The notes beneath the pieces are model-generated. The model saw only the letters and a list, made by a program, of their open reading frames with translations, had not been told where the DNA came from and ran no database searches. From Actinomycetales bacterium Ga0077552 (GTDB lineage: Bacteria; Actinomycetota; Actinomycetes; Actinomycetales; Microbacteriaceae): DNA of 10,159 bases. The stretch's first letter is position 1. Every line of letters starts with the position of its first letter. This document shows positions 1-6,559 of this stretch, piece after piece. The stretch covers positions 1 through 10,159 of the forward strand of contig LNFD01000316.1 in NCBI GenBank assembly GCA_001464255.1, given 5' to 3'. The position numbers and the translations under genes were made by a program.

Positions 1-1
1 G

Positions 2-2716
2 CTCGGGCGCACGACGCGCGAGCTGGGGGCGGCGACTCCGGATGCCCGGCACGAGCGCCTCGCCGCCGCGGGTCTCGACGCCCGCGCCGAGGCGAACCTC
101 GACGCGCTGCTGCGCGAGCAGGCCGAGGCCACCGGGCAGCTGCCGAGCGAGCTGACCCTCGTCGTCGAGCGGTTCCGCGACGAGCTCGGCGACTGGCGCA
201 TCGTGCTGCACTCCCCGTACGGCATGGCCGTGCACGCGCCGTGGGCCCTCGCGGTGACGGCGCGCATCCGCGAGCGGCACGGCTACGACGGGGCGGCGAT
301 CGCGGCCGATGACGGCATCGTCGTGCGCCTGCCCGACACCGAGGCGCAGCCGCCCGGCGCCGAGCTGTTCCTCTTCGAGGCCGACGAGCTGCACGACCTG
401 GTCACGGCCGAGGTCGGCGGGTCGGCGGTGTTCGCCGCGCGGTTCCGCGAGTGCGCAGCCCGCGCGCTGCTGCTGCCCCGCCGCGACCCCGGCCGCCGCA
501 GCCCGCTCTGGCAGCAGCGCCAGCGCGCGAGCCAGCTGCTCGAGGTCGCGCGCGAGTTCCCCGACTTCCCCATCGTGCTCGAGACCGTGCGCGAGGTGCT
601 GCAAGACGTCTACGACCTCCCCTCCCTCGTCGAGCTCGCGGCGGGCATCGCGCAGCGCAGCATCCGCATCGTCGAGGTCGAGACGCCGAGCCCCTCGCCG
701 TTCGCGCGCAGCCTGCTGTTCGGCTACGTCGCGGCCTTCCTCTACGAGGGCGACAGCCCGCTCGCCGAGCGGCGGGCCGCGGCGCTCAGCATCGACCCCG
801 CGCTGCTCGCCGAGCTGCTCGGGCGCGCCGAGCTGCGCGAAGTGCTCGACCCGGCCGTCATCGCGCAGCTCGAGGCCGAGCTGCAGCGCCTCGCCCCCGA
901 TCGCCGGGCGCGCGACGCGGAGGGGGTCGTCGACCTGCTGCGCATCCTGGGCCCGCTCTCGATCGCAGAGATCGCCGACCGCACGCTCGACGAGGTCGAC
1001 GTGACCGCCGAGCTCGAGCGGCTCGCGCGCGAGAACCGCGTCTTCCGCGCGACGATCGCGGGCGAGCAGCGCTGGGCCGGGGTGGAGGACGCCGCTCGCC
1101 TGCGCGACGCCCTCGGCACGCCCATCCCCCACGGCGTGCCGAGCGCCTTCCTCGACCCGGTGCCCGACCCCGTCGGCGACCTCGTCGCCCGCTTCGCCCG
1201 CACCCGCACCCCCTTCGCCGCGACCGATGTGGCTGCGCGGTACGGCCTCGGCATCGCCGTGGCGACGGATGCCCTGCGCCGGCTCGCCGCCGACCGCCGT
1301 CTCATCGAGGGCGAGTTCCGGCCCGGCGCCTCGGGCACCGAGTGGGTCGACGCCGAGGTGCTGCGCCGACTGCGCTCGCGCAGCCTCGCGGCGCTGCGGA
1401 AGGAGATCGAGCCCGTCAGCCACGGCACGCTCGGGCGCTTCCTGCCCGCCTGGCAGCACGTCGGCAGTGCGGGCGTCGGCACGGGTGCGGCCCGACCGGG
1501 GCTGCAGGGCATCGACGGCGTGCTGCAGGCGATCGAGCAGCTGCAGGGTGCCGCCCTGCCGGCGAGCGCGTGGGAGACCCTCGTGCTGCCGAGCCGCGTG
1601 CGCGACTACTCGCCCGCCTGGCTCGACGAGCTGTGCGCGAGCGGCGAAGTCGTCTGGGCCGGCGCGGGCAGCCTGCCCGGCAACGACGGCTGGGTGAGCC
1701 TGCACCTCGCCGGCACGGCGCCGCTGAGCCTCGCCGAGCCCGACGAGCTCGAGCTCACCGAGCGGCAGCGGCGCGTGCTCGACGCGCTCGCGGGCGGCGG
1801 CGGCTTCTTTTTCCGGCAGCTCGCGAGCGCGGTGGCCGCCGCGGGCGAGGCCGGCGGCGACGACGCGGCCCTCGTCGACGAGCTCTGGCAGCTCGTGTGG
1901 GCAGGGCTGCTGACGAACGACACCCTCGCGCCGCTGCGCGCGACACTCGGGGGCACGGCGACCCGCAAGGCCGCGCCGCGGGCCCGCAGCTACCGGGGGT
2001 ACGCGCGCCCGGCATCCGTCACGCAATCGGGGCCGCCGACGGTCGCCGGCCGGTGGTCGCTGCTGCCGGAGCGCGAGACCGACCCCACGCGCCGCACGGC
2101 CGTCGCGATCGACCGCATGCTCGAGCGCCACGGCATCGTCACGCGCGGCGCCGTGCAGGCCGAGGGGCTGCGCGGCGGATTCGCCCTCGCCTACTCGGTG
2201 CTCGCACGCATGGAGGAGGCCGGATCGGTGCGCCGCGGCTACATCGTCGAGGGCCTCGGCGCGGCGCAGTTCGCGACGCCCGCCACGATCGACCGCGTGC
2301 GCACCTTCGGCAGAGACGCGGATGCGGCCCCCGCCCTCGCCCCCCTCGTCCTCGCCGCGACCGACCCCGCCAACCCCTACGGCGCGGCCCTGCCGTGGCC
2401 CGCGAGCCTGCCCGATGCGGCCGCGGGGTCGACCGCGCACCGACCGGGTCGCAAGGCCGGTGCCATGGTCGCTCTCGTCGACGGGCACCTCGCGCTCTAC
2501 CTCGAGCGCGGCGGCAAGAGCGTGCTGACCTTCACCGACGAGCTCGCCGTGCTCGAGCCGGCCGCGGTCGAGCTCGCCGCCGTCGTGCGCGCGCGCCTGC
2601 GCTCGCTGCGGGTCGAGCGGGTGAACGGCGCGAGCGCCTTCGGCACGCCGCTCGCCGAGGCGCTGCAGGCCGCTGGGTTCGTGGCGACGCCCCAGGGCCT
2701 GCGCATCAGGGTGTGA
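2..2716 (+). CDS. lhr: ATP-dependent helicase Lhr, C-terminal part (5' end outside window)
   Basis: This is the distal part of a large superfamily 2 DNA helicase with roles in DNA repair. The open frame runs unbroken from base 2 to the TGA at 2714-2716, giving 904 visible residues. Full actinobacterial Lhr proteins are about 1500-1600 residues, so the RecA-like motor domains lie upstream. The segment ELGDWRIVLHSPYG...VHAPWAL (bases about 182-250) is the hallmark of the Lhr DEAD-associated region after the motor core. The remainder is the long Lhr C-terminal domain, with winged-helix-like stretches; in E. coli this domain has been linked to an AlkZ-like fold and uracil-DNA glycosylase activity. 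In-frame GTG/ATG codons near 203 and 224 are internal, because homology continues upstream. Only 8 nt separate it from nei2, so the two are probably cotranscribed. Confidence 0.93.
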   Translation, partial: LGRTTRELGAATPDARHERLAAAGLDARAEANLDALLREQAEATGQLPSELTLVVERFRDELGDWRIVLHSPYGMAVHAPWALAVTARIRERHGYDGAAIAADDGIVVRLPDTEAQPPGAELFLFEADELHDLVTAEVGGSAVFAARFRECAARALLLPRRDPGRRSPLWQQRQRASQLLEVAREFPDFPIVLETVREVLQDVYDLPSLVELAAGIAQRSIRIVEVETPSPSPFARSLLFGYVAAFLYEGDSPLAERRAAALSIDPALLAELLGRAELREVLDPAVIAQLEAELQRLAPDRRARDAEGVVDLLRILGPLSIAEIADRTLDEVDVTAELERLARENRVFRATIAGEQRWAGVEDAARLRDALGTPIPHGVPSAFLDPVPDPVGDLVARFARTRTPFAATDVAARYGLGIAVATDALRRLAADRRLIEGEFRPGASGTEWVDAEVLRRLRSRSLAALRKEIEPVSHGTLGRFLPAWQHVGSAGVGTGAARPGLQGIDGVLQAIEQLQGAALPASAWETLVLPSRVRDYSPAWLDELCASGEVVWAGAGSLPGNDGWVSLHLAGTAPLSLAEPDELELTERQRRVLDALAGGGGFFFRQLASAVAAAGEAGGDDAALVDELWQLVWAGLLTNDTLAPLRATLGGTATRKAAPRARSYRGYARPASVTQSGPPTVAGRWSLLPERETDPTRRTAVAIDRMLERHGIVTRGAVQAEGLRGGFALAYSVLARMEEAGSVRRGYIVEGLGAAQFATPATIDRVRTFGRDADAAPALAPLVLAATDPANPYGAALPWPASLPDAAAGSTAHRPGRKAGAMVALVDGHLALYLERGGKSVLTFTDELAVLEPAAVELAAVVRARLRSLRVERVNGASAFGTPLAEALQAAGFVATPQGLRIRV

Positions 2717-2724
2717 GGTGAGCG

Positions 2725-3516
2725 ATGCCCGAGGGTGACACCATCCATCGCGCGGCCGCGCGGCTGCACGCGGCGCTCGCGGGCCAGACCGTGCTGCGGA
2801 GCGACGTGCGCGTGCCGCGCTTCGCGACCGCCGACCTCAGCGGCGAGCGCGTCGACGAGGTCGTCGCGCTCGGCAAGCATCTGCTCATGCGCATCGGCGA
2901 CGTGACCGTGCACTCGCACCTGAAGATGGAGGGCGTCTGGCACGTCATGCGGCTCGGCGAGCGCTGGCGCCGCCCCGCCTTCGAGGCGCGCATGGTGCTC
3001 GAGACGACGGCGACCGAGGGTCAGCCGTGGCAGGCCGTCGGCTTCGCGCTCGGCGAGCTCGAGCTCGTCGCCCGCGACGCCGAGGACGAGGTCGTCGGCT
3101 ACCTCGGCCCCGATCCGCTCGGCCCCGACTTCGACCGCGACGAAGCGCTGCGGCGCCTCACGGCCGACCCCGATCGGCCCATCGGACTCGCGCTGCTCGA
3201 CCAGCGCAATGTCGCCGGCTTCGGCAACGACTACCGCAACGAGCTGCTCTTCCTGCGCGGGGTGCTGCCCGAGACTCCCGTCGGGGCCGTGGATGCCGCG
3301 GCGGCCCTCGACCTCGGCGTGCGTCTGATCCGCGCCAACCGCGATCGCGACGAGCGCACGACGACGGGCAACACCCGACGCGGCGAGCGCCTCTGGGTCG
3401 CGCACCGCGACGGCCAGCCGTGCCGCCGATGCGGCACGCGCATCCGCCGCGGCATGCTCGGCGACGACGCGCTCACCGAGCGCATCACGTGGTTCTGCCC
3501 GAGCTGTCAGCGCTAA
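2725..3516 (+). CDS. nei2: Fpg/Nei-family DNA glycosylase/AP lyase (Nei2 type)
   Basis: Base-excision repair enzyme that removes oxidised bases and nicks the abasic site, 263 residues, normal family length. The N-terminus MPEGDT supplies the Pro2 nucleophile and Glu3. Lys51 (LGKHLL) is the conserved lysine of the beta-sandwich domain. The helix-two-turn-helix contains DQRNVAGFGNDYRNELLF (about residues 159-176), matching the GxGNxYxxE pattern. The C-terminus is an intact Cys4 zinc finger: Cys233-x2-Cys236 and Cys258-x2-Cys261, with Arg253 ahead of the second pair. Overall it resembles mycobacterial Nei2. A GAGGTGAG ribosome binding site overlaps the lhr stop region just before the ATG. The lhr-nei neighbourhood is, from memory, also seen in mycobacteria, so this is an ancestral repair pair. 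Confidence 0.93.
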   Translation: MPEGDTIHRAAARLHAALAGQTVLRSDVRVPRFATADLSGERVDEVVALGKHLLMRIGDVTVHSHLKMEGVWHVMRLGERWRRPAFEARMVLETTATEGQPWQAVGFALGELELVARDAEDEVVGYLGPDPLGPDFDRDEALRRLTADPDRPIGLALLDQRNVAGFGNDYRNELLFLRGVLPETPVGAVDAAAALDLGVRLIRANRDRDERTTTGNTRRGERLWVAHRDGQPCRRCGTRIRRGMLGDDALTERITWFCPSCQR

Positions 3517-3583
3517 ACACGCCTTTTCTGATTTCGACCAGAAGCACGTTCCGGAGCACAACGAGACGAGACAGTCGCTTTTG

Positions 3584-3601
3584 GTACATCGTTCGGTGTA
3601 C
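3584..3601. promoter_or_regulatory. Palindromic operator candidate for the CmtR-like repressor
   Basis: GTACATCGTTCGGTGTAC is an imperfect 18-nt inverted repeat. The outer arms GTACA and TGTAC match perfectly and the inner CG/CG pair also matches, so 14 of 18 positions are symmetric. It overlaps the presumed -10 element and ends 10 nt before the start codon of an ArsR-family gene. ArsR/SmtB repressors commonly autoregulate through such dyads over their own promoter. Assignment to this repressor is inference from position. Confidence 0.65.
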
Positions 3602-3604
3602 TGT
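3599..3604 (+). promoter_or_regulatory. -10 element of the metal operon, probably leaderless
   Basis: TACTGT fits the actinobacterial TAnnnT -10 pattern. It ends 7 nt before the ATG at 3612, so transcription would begin at or within a base or two of the start codon. No Shine-Dalgarno sequence precedes the ATG (the nearest purines are in tcggg), which supports leaderless translation. No clear -35 hexamer is visible 16-18 nt upstream. Confidence 0.45.
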
Positions 3605-3611
3605 TTCGGGC

Positions 3612-3956
3612 ATGAACTCGATAGCCTCTGTGCGACTCGATGCGATTCGTCGTATCGGCAAAGCGCTCGCTGACCCGACGCGCGCATCCATCCTTCTTGC
3701 TCTTCTCGATGGGTCGCGCTACCCGGCCGACCTGGTCGATGAGCTCGGCATCACGAAGCAGAGCGTCTCGAACCACCTCGCGTGCCTGCGGGATTGCGGC
3801 ATCGTGGTGGCCGAACCGACCGGTCGACGAGTGCTCTATGAAATTGCGGATGCACGCCTGCGCCACGCACTCCAGGATCTTGTCGGGGTCGTGCTTGCCG
3901 TCGACCCGGTTGATGCGTGCGACGTGAGCTCGACTGAGCGTGAGGAACGCGCGTGA
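3612..3956 (+). CDS. cmtR: ArsR/SmtB-family metal-sensing repressor, CmtR-like (Cd/Pb type)
   Basis: A 114-residue winged-helix repressor that should bind the upstream dyad and let go when metal binds. The order of segments closely follows M. tuberculosis CmtR: RIGKALADPTRASILLALLDG, then the recognition helix TKQSVSNHLACLRDCG, then the wing EPTGRRVLYEI. CmtR senses Cd(II)/Pb(II) through Cys57, Cys61 and Cys102. Here Cys58, Cys62 and Cys103 occupy the same spacing, shifted by one residue, and are the only cysteines. The frame is open far upstream inside nei2, but the ATG at 3612 is chosen because family homology starts there and a -10 box sits correctly before it. Its stop overlaps the GTG of the next gene (GTGA). 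The specific metal is inferred from family; Zn, Cd and Pb all remain possible. Confidence 0.88.
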   Translation: MNSIASVRLDAIRRIGKALADPTRASILLALLDGSRYPADLVDELGITKQSVSNHLACLRDCGIVVAEPTGRRVLYEIADARLRHALQDLVGVVLAVDPVDACDVSSTEREERA

Positions 3957-4645
3957 CCACGACGGCGAGATCCCTCCCTGACCAGAACCGCACCGCACTC
4001 CTGCGCCGACGCGTGAAGGTCATTGTTGCCTTCACGATCAGCTACAACGTCATCGAAGGAATCATCGCCCTCGTCGCCGGAACTGCTGCCGACTCGGCGG
4101 CGCTCATCGGCTTCGGGCTCGACTCGGGAGTCGAAGTGCTCTCCGCGACCGCCGTGGCGTGGCAGTTCACACGCCGTGAACCGGAGCGATATGAGAAGCC
4201 GGTGCTTCGCGTAATCGCATTCGCGTTCTTCGCCCTTGCCGCCTACACGATTGTGGGGTCCACTCTGTCGTTGACCGGGGTTACCACTCCGGAGTCCAGC
4301 GGGGTGGGTATTGCGCTGGCGGCCGTGAGCGTCGTCGTCATGCCGCTCCTGTCTGTGGTCGAACGACGAACTGGTAGGGAACTGGGCTCTGCCACTGTGG
4401 TGGCGGACTCGAAGCAGACCCTGATCTGCTCACTTCTGTCGGCGGCTGTGCTTCTCGGGCTGGTCGCGAACGCCGTGTTCGGGTGGGTGTGGGCGGATGC
4501 ACTCGCCGCGCTTGTGATCGGAGCCTTTGCGATTCGCGAGGGGATCGAAGCGTGGAACGGAGACACCTGCTCCACGGCAATCGGTGAACTCATGGAGGGC
4601 TCCAGCAGTCAGGAGCACCACCACAGCGAGGGGAACCACGCGTGA
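3953..4645 (+). CDS. Cation transporter of the CDF superfamily, short form with His-rich tail
   Basis: A 230-residue integral membrane protein, probably a divalent-metal exporter. About six hydrophobic segments can be seen (roughly residues 21-40, 46-70, 85-105, 117-135, 156-178, 180-197). Acidic residues sit within or near them: Asp57 and Glu61 in the second (GFGLDSGVEVLSA), and Asp152 (ADSKQT) at the entrance of the fifth. These correspond to the CDF metal-site helices, although the usual His-x3-Asp is replaced by Asp-x3-Glu in helix 2. This resembles the TMEM163-like branch often annotated simply as cation transporter. The usual cytosolic dimerisation domain is missing; only about 34 residues follow helix 6, ending in a His-rich cluster (EHHHSEGNH). 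The GTG start overlaps the repressor stop by 4 nt, implying translational coupling. Confidence 0.82.
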   Translation: MTTTARSLPDQNRTALLRRRVKVIVAFTISYNVIEGIIALVAGTAADSAALIGFGLDSGVEVLSATAVAWQFTRREPERYEKPVLRVIAFAFFALAAYTIVGSTLSLTGVTTPESSGVGIALAAVSVVVMPLLSVVERRTGRELGSATVVADSKQTLICSLLSAAVLLGLVANAVFGWVWADALAALVIGAFAIREGIEAWNGDTCSTAIGELMEGSSSQEHHHSEGNHA

Positions 4646-5553
4646 GTGCCGACGGCCATACTCACAAAGCAGGCACCGTCAATCGACGGCGCCTGGCGAT
4701 CGCCTTCGGGCTCACAGCGAGCGTGCTCGTCGCGGAGGTGATCGGCGCCATCATCACCGGTTCACTGGCACTGCTGGTGGATGCCGCGCACATGCTGACC
4801 GATACGGGCGGCCTGCTGGTTGCCCTTTTCGCCGCCCAGCTCATGCAACGGCCAGCGACGTCTCGCCGCACCTGGGGTTTGCGTCGCGCTGAGGTGCTCG
4901 CGGCGACCGCGCAGGCGGCGGTACTTCTCGGCGTTGGCCTCTTCGTCGTCATCGAAGCGGTACAGCGGTTCAATCAACCGGCAGAAATCGCCAGTGTCGA
5001 GCTGCTCGTCTTCGGCATCATCGGCCTTGTCGCGAACGTCGTCGCCATTGTGGTGCTGTCGGGCGGACGCGGCGACAACCTCAACATGCGGGCCGCGTTT
5101 CTGGAAGTGCTCAACGACGCGCTCGGATCGGTGGCCGTGATCGTCGCCGCAATCGTGATCATGACAACCGGGTTTCAGCAGGCCGACTCGATCGCCGCAC
5201 TGCTGGTAGGGATGCTGATCGTTCCCCGCACGCTGCGTCTGCTGCGCGACGCCCTCGACATGCTTCTCGAGTCGGTACCGCGCGGCATCGATCTCGACGA
5301 AGTGCGGCAGCATCTTCTCGATGAGGAGCACGTTATCGACGTGCACGACCTGCACATCACTCAGATCGCCACCGGGCTGCCTGTCTTGACCGCGCACGTC
5401 GTGGTCGAGGCTGGGTGCTTCCACGACGGTCACGCACCCGAGATCACTCAAGCACTTCAGCGGTGTGTCGCCGAGCATTTCCTGGTCGCCATCGACCACG
5501 CAACGTTTCAGCTTGAGCCTGCGACTGCGCAGCCCGGTCACCTCGTGCACTGA
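4642..5553 (+). CDS. CDF-family divalent metal efflux transporter (CzcD/ZitB-like)
   Basis: A 303-residue proton-coupled exporter expected to expel Zn(II)/Cd(II) or similar ions. Six TM helices lie at about residues 17-36, 42-65, 86-108, 118-140, 152-176 and 180-200, followed by a cytosolic ferredoxin-like dimerisation domain (about 207-295). The second helix carries the metal-site pair His50-x3-Asp54 (AAHMLTD). The fifth carries Glu155-x3-Asp159 (LEVLNDALGS), where classical zinc CDFs have His-x3-Asp. The loop after TM4 (GGRGDNLN) is short and lacks the long His-rich segment of many relatives, but the N-terminus has GHTH and the C-terminus ends GHLVH. The GTG start overlaps the previous stop by 4 nt, making this the third gene of the operon. 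Substrate is inferred from family and from the linked CmtR-like sensor. Confidence 0.9.
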   Translation: MSADGHTHKAGTVNRRRLAIAFGLTASVLVAEVIGAIITGSLALLVDAAHMLTDTGGLLVALFAAQLMQRPATSRRTWGLRRAEVLAATAQAAVLLGVGLFVVIEAVQRFNQPAEIASVELLVFGIIGLVANVVAIVVLSGGRGDNLNMRAAFLEVLNDALGSVAVIVAAIVIMTTGFQQADSIAALLVGMLIVPRTLRLLRDALDMLLESVPRGIDLDEVRQHLLDEEHVIDVHDLHITQIATGLPVLTAHVVVEAGCFHDGHAPEITQALQRCVAEHFLVAIDHATFQLEPATAQPGHLVH

Positions 5554-5564
5554 TGCAGAGTGAC

Positions 5565-5570
5565 TACGCT
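5565..5570 (+). promoter_or_regulatory. -10 element candidate for the hydrolase gene
   Basis: TACGCT fits TAnnnT and ends 8 nt before the ATG at 5579. There is no Shine-Dalgarno sequence between them, so a leaderless transcript is likely. The box lies between the arms of a short inverted repeat, AGTGA (5559-5563) and TCACT (5570-5574), which could be an operator half-site pair or chance. No -35 element is evident. Confidence 0.4.
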
Positions 5571-5578
5571 CACTGGCC

Positions 5579-6526
5579 ATGAGGTCATCACGGGTCGCCG
5601 CCGCCGTCGTCTTCGCCGCGCCCGTGGTCGCCTGGGCGACCGCGCACCTCTCGTCACCGGAGGTTCGACGGTGGCGGCCGGGAGCGGGCGACCGCACGAT
5701 CGTGGCGGGTCTCGGTGTGCGGCAGTTCGGGGCGGGCGACACCCTCGTCGTGCTGCTCTCGGGGCTCGCCTCGAGTGAACGGCTCTGGGGAGCCGCCTAC
5801 GACGTTCTCGGGAAGCGGGCGCGCGTGGTCGCCATCGACCCCATCGGGTTCGGGACATCCATGCACAGTCCGGCGCTGGACCACCCGATCGATGCCGATG
5901 CGCACGTCGACGGCGTGCTCGCCGTGCTGCGCGAGCTCGGCCTGGATGCCCTGCCGGCCGTCGTGGTCGGCCACTCGATGGGGGCATCCCTCGCGCTGCG
6001 CGTCGCCGCCCGGCACGCCCCCGCACGCGCGGTGGTCGCCTTCGATGCCCCCCTCTACGACACGCATGAGGAGGCCGACCACCGCGTGCGGCACATGGGG
6101 TGGTTCGAGGCGCTGCTCGCGCAGGGGCCGCTCGCGGAGCGCGTGTGCCACTGGATGTGCGAGAACCGCGCCGTCGCCCAGGGTGTCGCCGTCGTCGTCA
6201 GCCCGCGCCTACCCGTGGCCGTCGCACGCGATGCCGTGCAGCACACGTGGCACGGCTACGTCACCGGGTTCGACGCGCTCGTGCGCGACCCGGCGTGGGC
6301 GGAGGCGCTTCGCGAGCTGGAGGCTCGGAGCGTCGTCGTGCGACTGGTCGACGGGATCGATGATCCGGTTCCGGTGCCGGGGAGGGCCCGCGAGCTCGCC
6401 CGCACCCACGCGAACATCGCGGCGATCAGCCTGCCAGGCGGCCACCGCCTCCCGCTGAGCGACCCGGTCGGGTGCGCCGCGGTCGTGCTCGCCGCACTCA
6501 GCGAATACGCGGCCACGCCATCGTGA
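5579..6526 (+). CDS. Alpha/beta hydrolase, membrane-anchored or secreted
   Basis: A 315-residue serine hydrolase of unknown substrate. The N-terminus (residues 5-22) is hydrophobic and alanine-rich, either an uncleaved anchor or a signal peptide. The alpha/beta hydrolase fold follows: strand and oxyanion loop LVVLLSGLASSERLWG (about 56-71), AIDPIGFGTS (85-94), and the nucleophile elbow Gly131-His-Ser133-Met-Gly. A likely acid is Asp261 or Asp262 (VDGIDDPV), and the catalytic base is His289 in PGGHRLPLSDP. The usual HG of the oxyanion loop is SG here. Codon use is core-like (very high GC), unlike the preceding transporters, so it probably was not part of the same acquisition. It sits 25 nt after the CDF gene with its own candidate promoter. 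Esterase, peroxidase or haloperoxidase-like activity cannot be distinguished. Confidence 0.85.
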   Translation: MRSSRVAAAVVFAAPVVAWATAHLSSPEVRRWRPGAGDRTIVAGLGVRQFGAGDTLVVLLSGLASSERLWGAAYDVLGKRARVVAIDPIGFGTSMHSPALDHPIDADAHVDGVLAVLRELGLDALPAVVVGHSMGASLALRVAARHAPARAVVAFDAPLYDTHEEADHRVRHMGWFEALLAQGPLAERVCHWMCENRAVAQGVAVVVSPRLPVAVARDAVQHTWHGYVTGFDALVRDPAWAEALRELEARSVVVRLVDGIDDPVPVPGRARELARTHANIAAISLPGGHRLPLSDPVGCAAVVLAALSEYAATPS

Positions 6527-6538
6527 GGCGTGAGAAGA

Positions 6539-6553
6539 TACCCCCTGGAGGTA
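6539..6553. promoter_or_regulatory. CsoR-like copper-box palindrome overlapping the RBS
   Basis: TACCCCCTGGAGGTA is a 15-nt inverted repeat around a central T, with 6 of 7 base pairs matched; only C5/A11 mismatch. Copper-responsive CsoR-type operators are typically TA-flanked C-tract/G-tract dyads of this appearance. The right arm contains the GGAGG (6547-6551) that serves as Shine-Dalgarno for the ATG at 6560, with an 8-nt spacer. Binding here could therefore affect transcription, and a hairpin in mRNA could hide the ribosome binding site. Identity of the regulator is inferred; no csoR gene is in the window. Confidence 0.5.
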
Positions 6554-6559
6554 CTCGTC

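Larger units (their letters stand above)
3517..3611. other. Lower-GC intergenic junction between repair operon and metal operon
   Basis: These 95 nt are visibly richer in A/T than the flanking genes and have no coding support. They hold a weak inverted repeat, TTCTG (3526-3530) and CAGAA (3539-3543) with an 8-nt spacer, lying 10 nt after the nei2 stop; it is too short and too A/T-rich to be a convincing terminator. Further right are the operator and -10 element of the CmtR-like gene. The composition shift suggests the left edge of acquired DNA, but I see no integrase, IS end or flanking direct repeat. Confidence 0.4.

Noticed and set aside
3526..3543. TTCTG/CAGAA inverted repeat after nei2 as a terminator or attachment site
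   Set aside because: The stem is only 5 bp and A/T-rich, with no U tract and no matching repeat seen at the far end of the metal block.
3027..3611. Upstream in-frame extension of the ArsR-family gene into nei2
   Set aside because: The extra sequence is an Arg/Pro-rich shadow of nei2; family homology and the promoter geometry put the start at 3612.
2497..3687. Long minus-strand open frame of 396 codons opposite nei2 and the 3' end of lhr
   Set aside because: It is antisense to two clearly homologous genes, its sequence is low-complexity and spans a gene boundary; long antisense frames are expected at this GC.
5559..5574. AGTGA/TCACT inverted repeat before the hydrolase as an operator
   Set aside because: Five-base arms with an asymmetric 6-nt centre are easily found by chance; kept only as a note on the promoter entry.
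4762..5742. Minus-strand open frame of 326 codons opposite the CDF gene
   Set aside because: His/Asp-rich shadow of the CDF coding strand that runs across the intergenic region into the hydrolase, with no recognisable domain.
6530..6559. In-frame GTG at 6530 as start of the DUF6153-like gene
   Set aside because: GGAGG at 6547-6551 is ideally spaced for ATG 6560, and the longer form would put MRRYPLEVLV ahead of the signal sequence.
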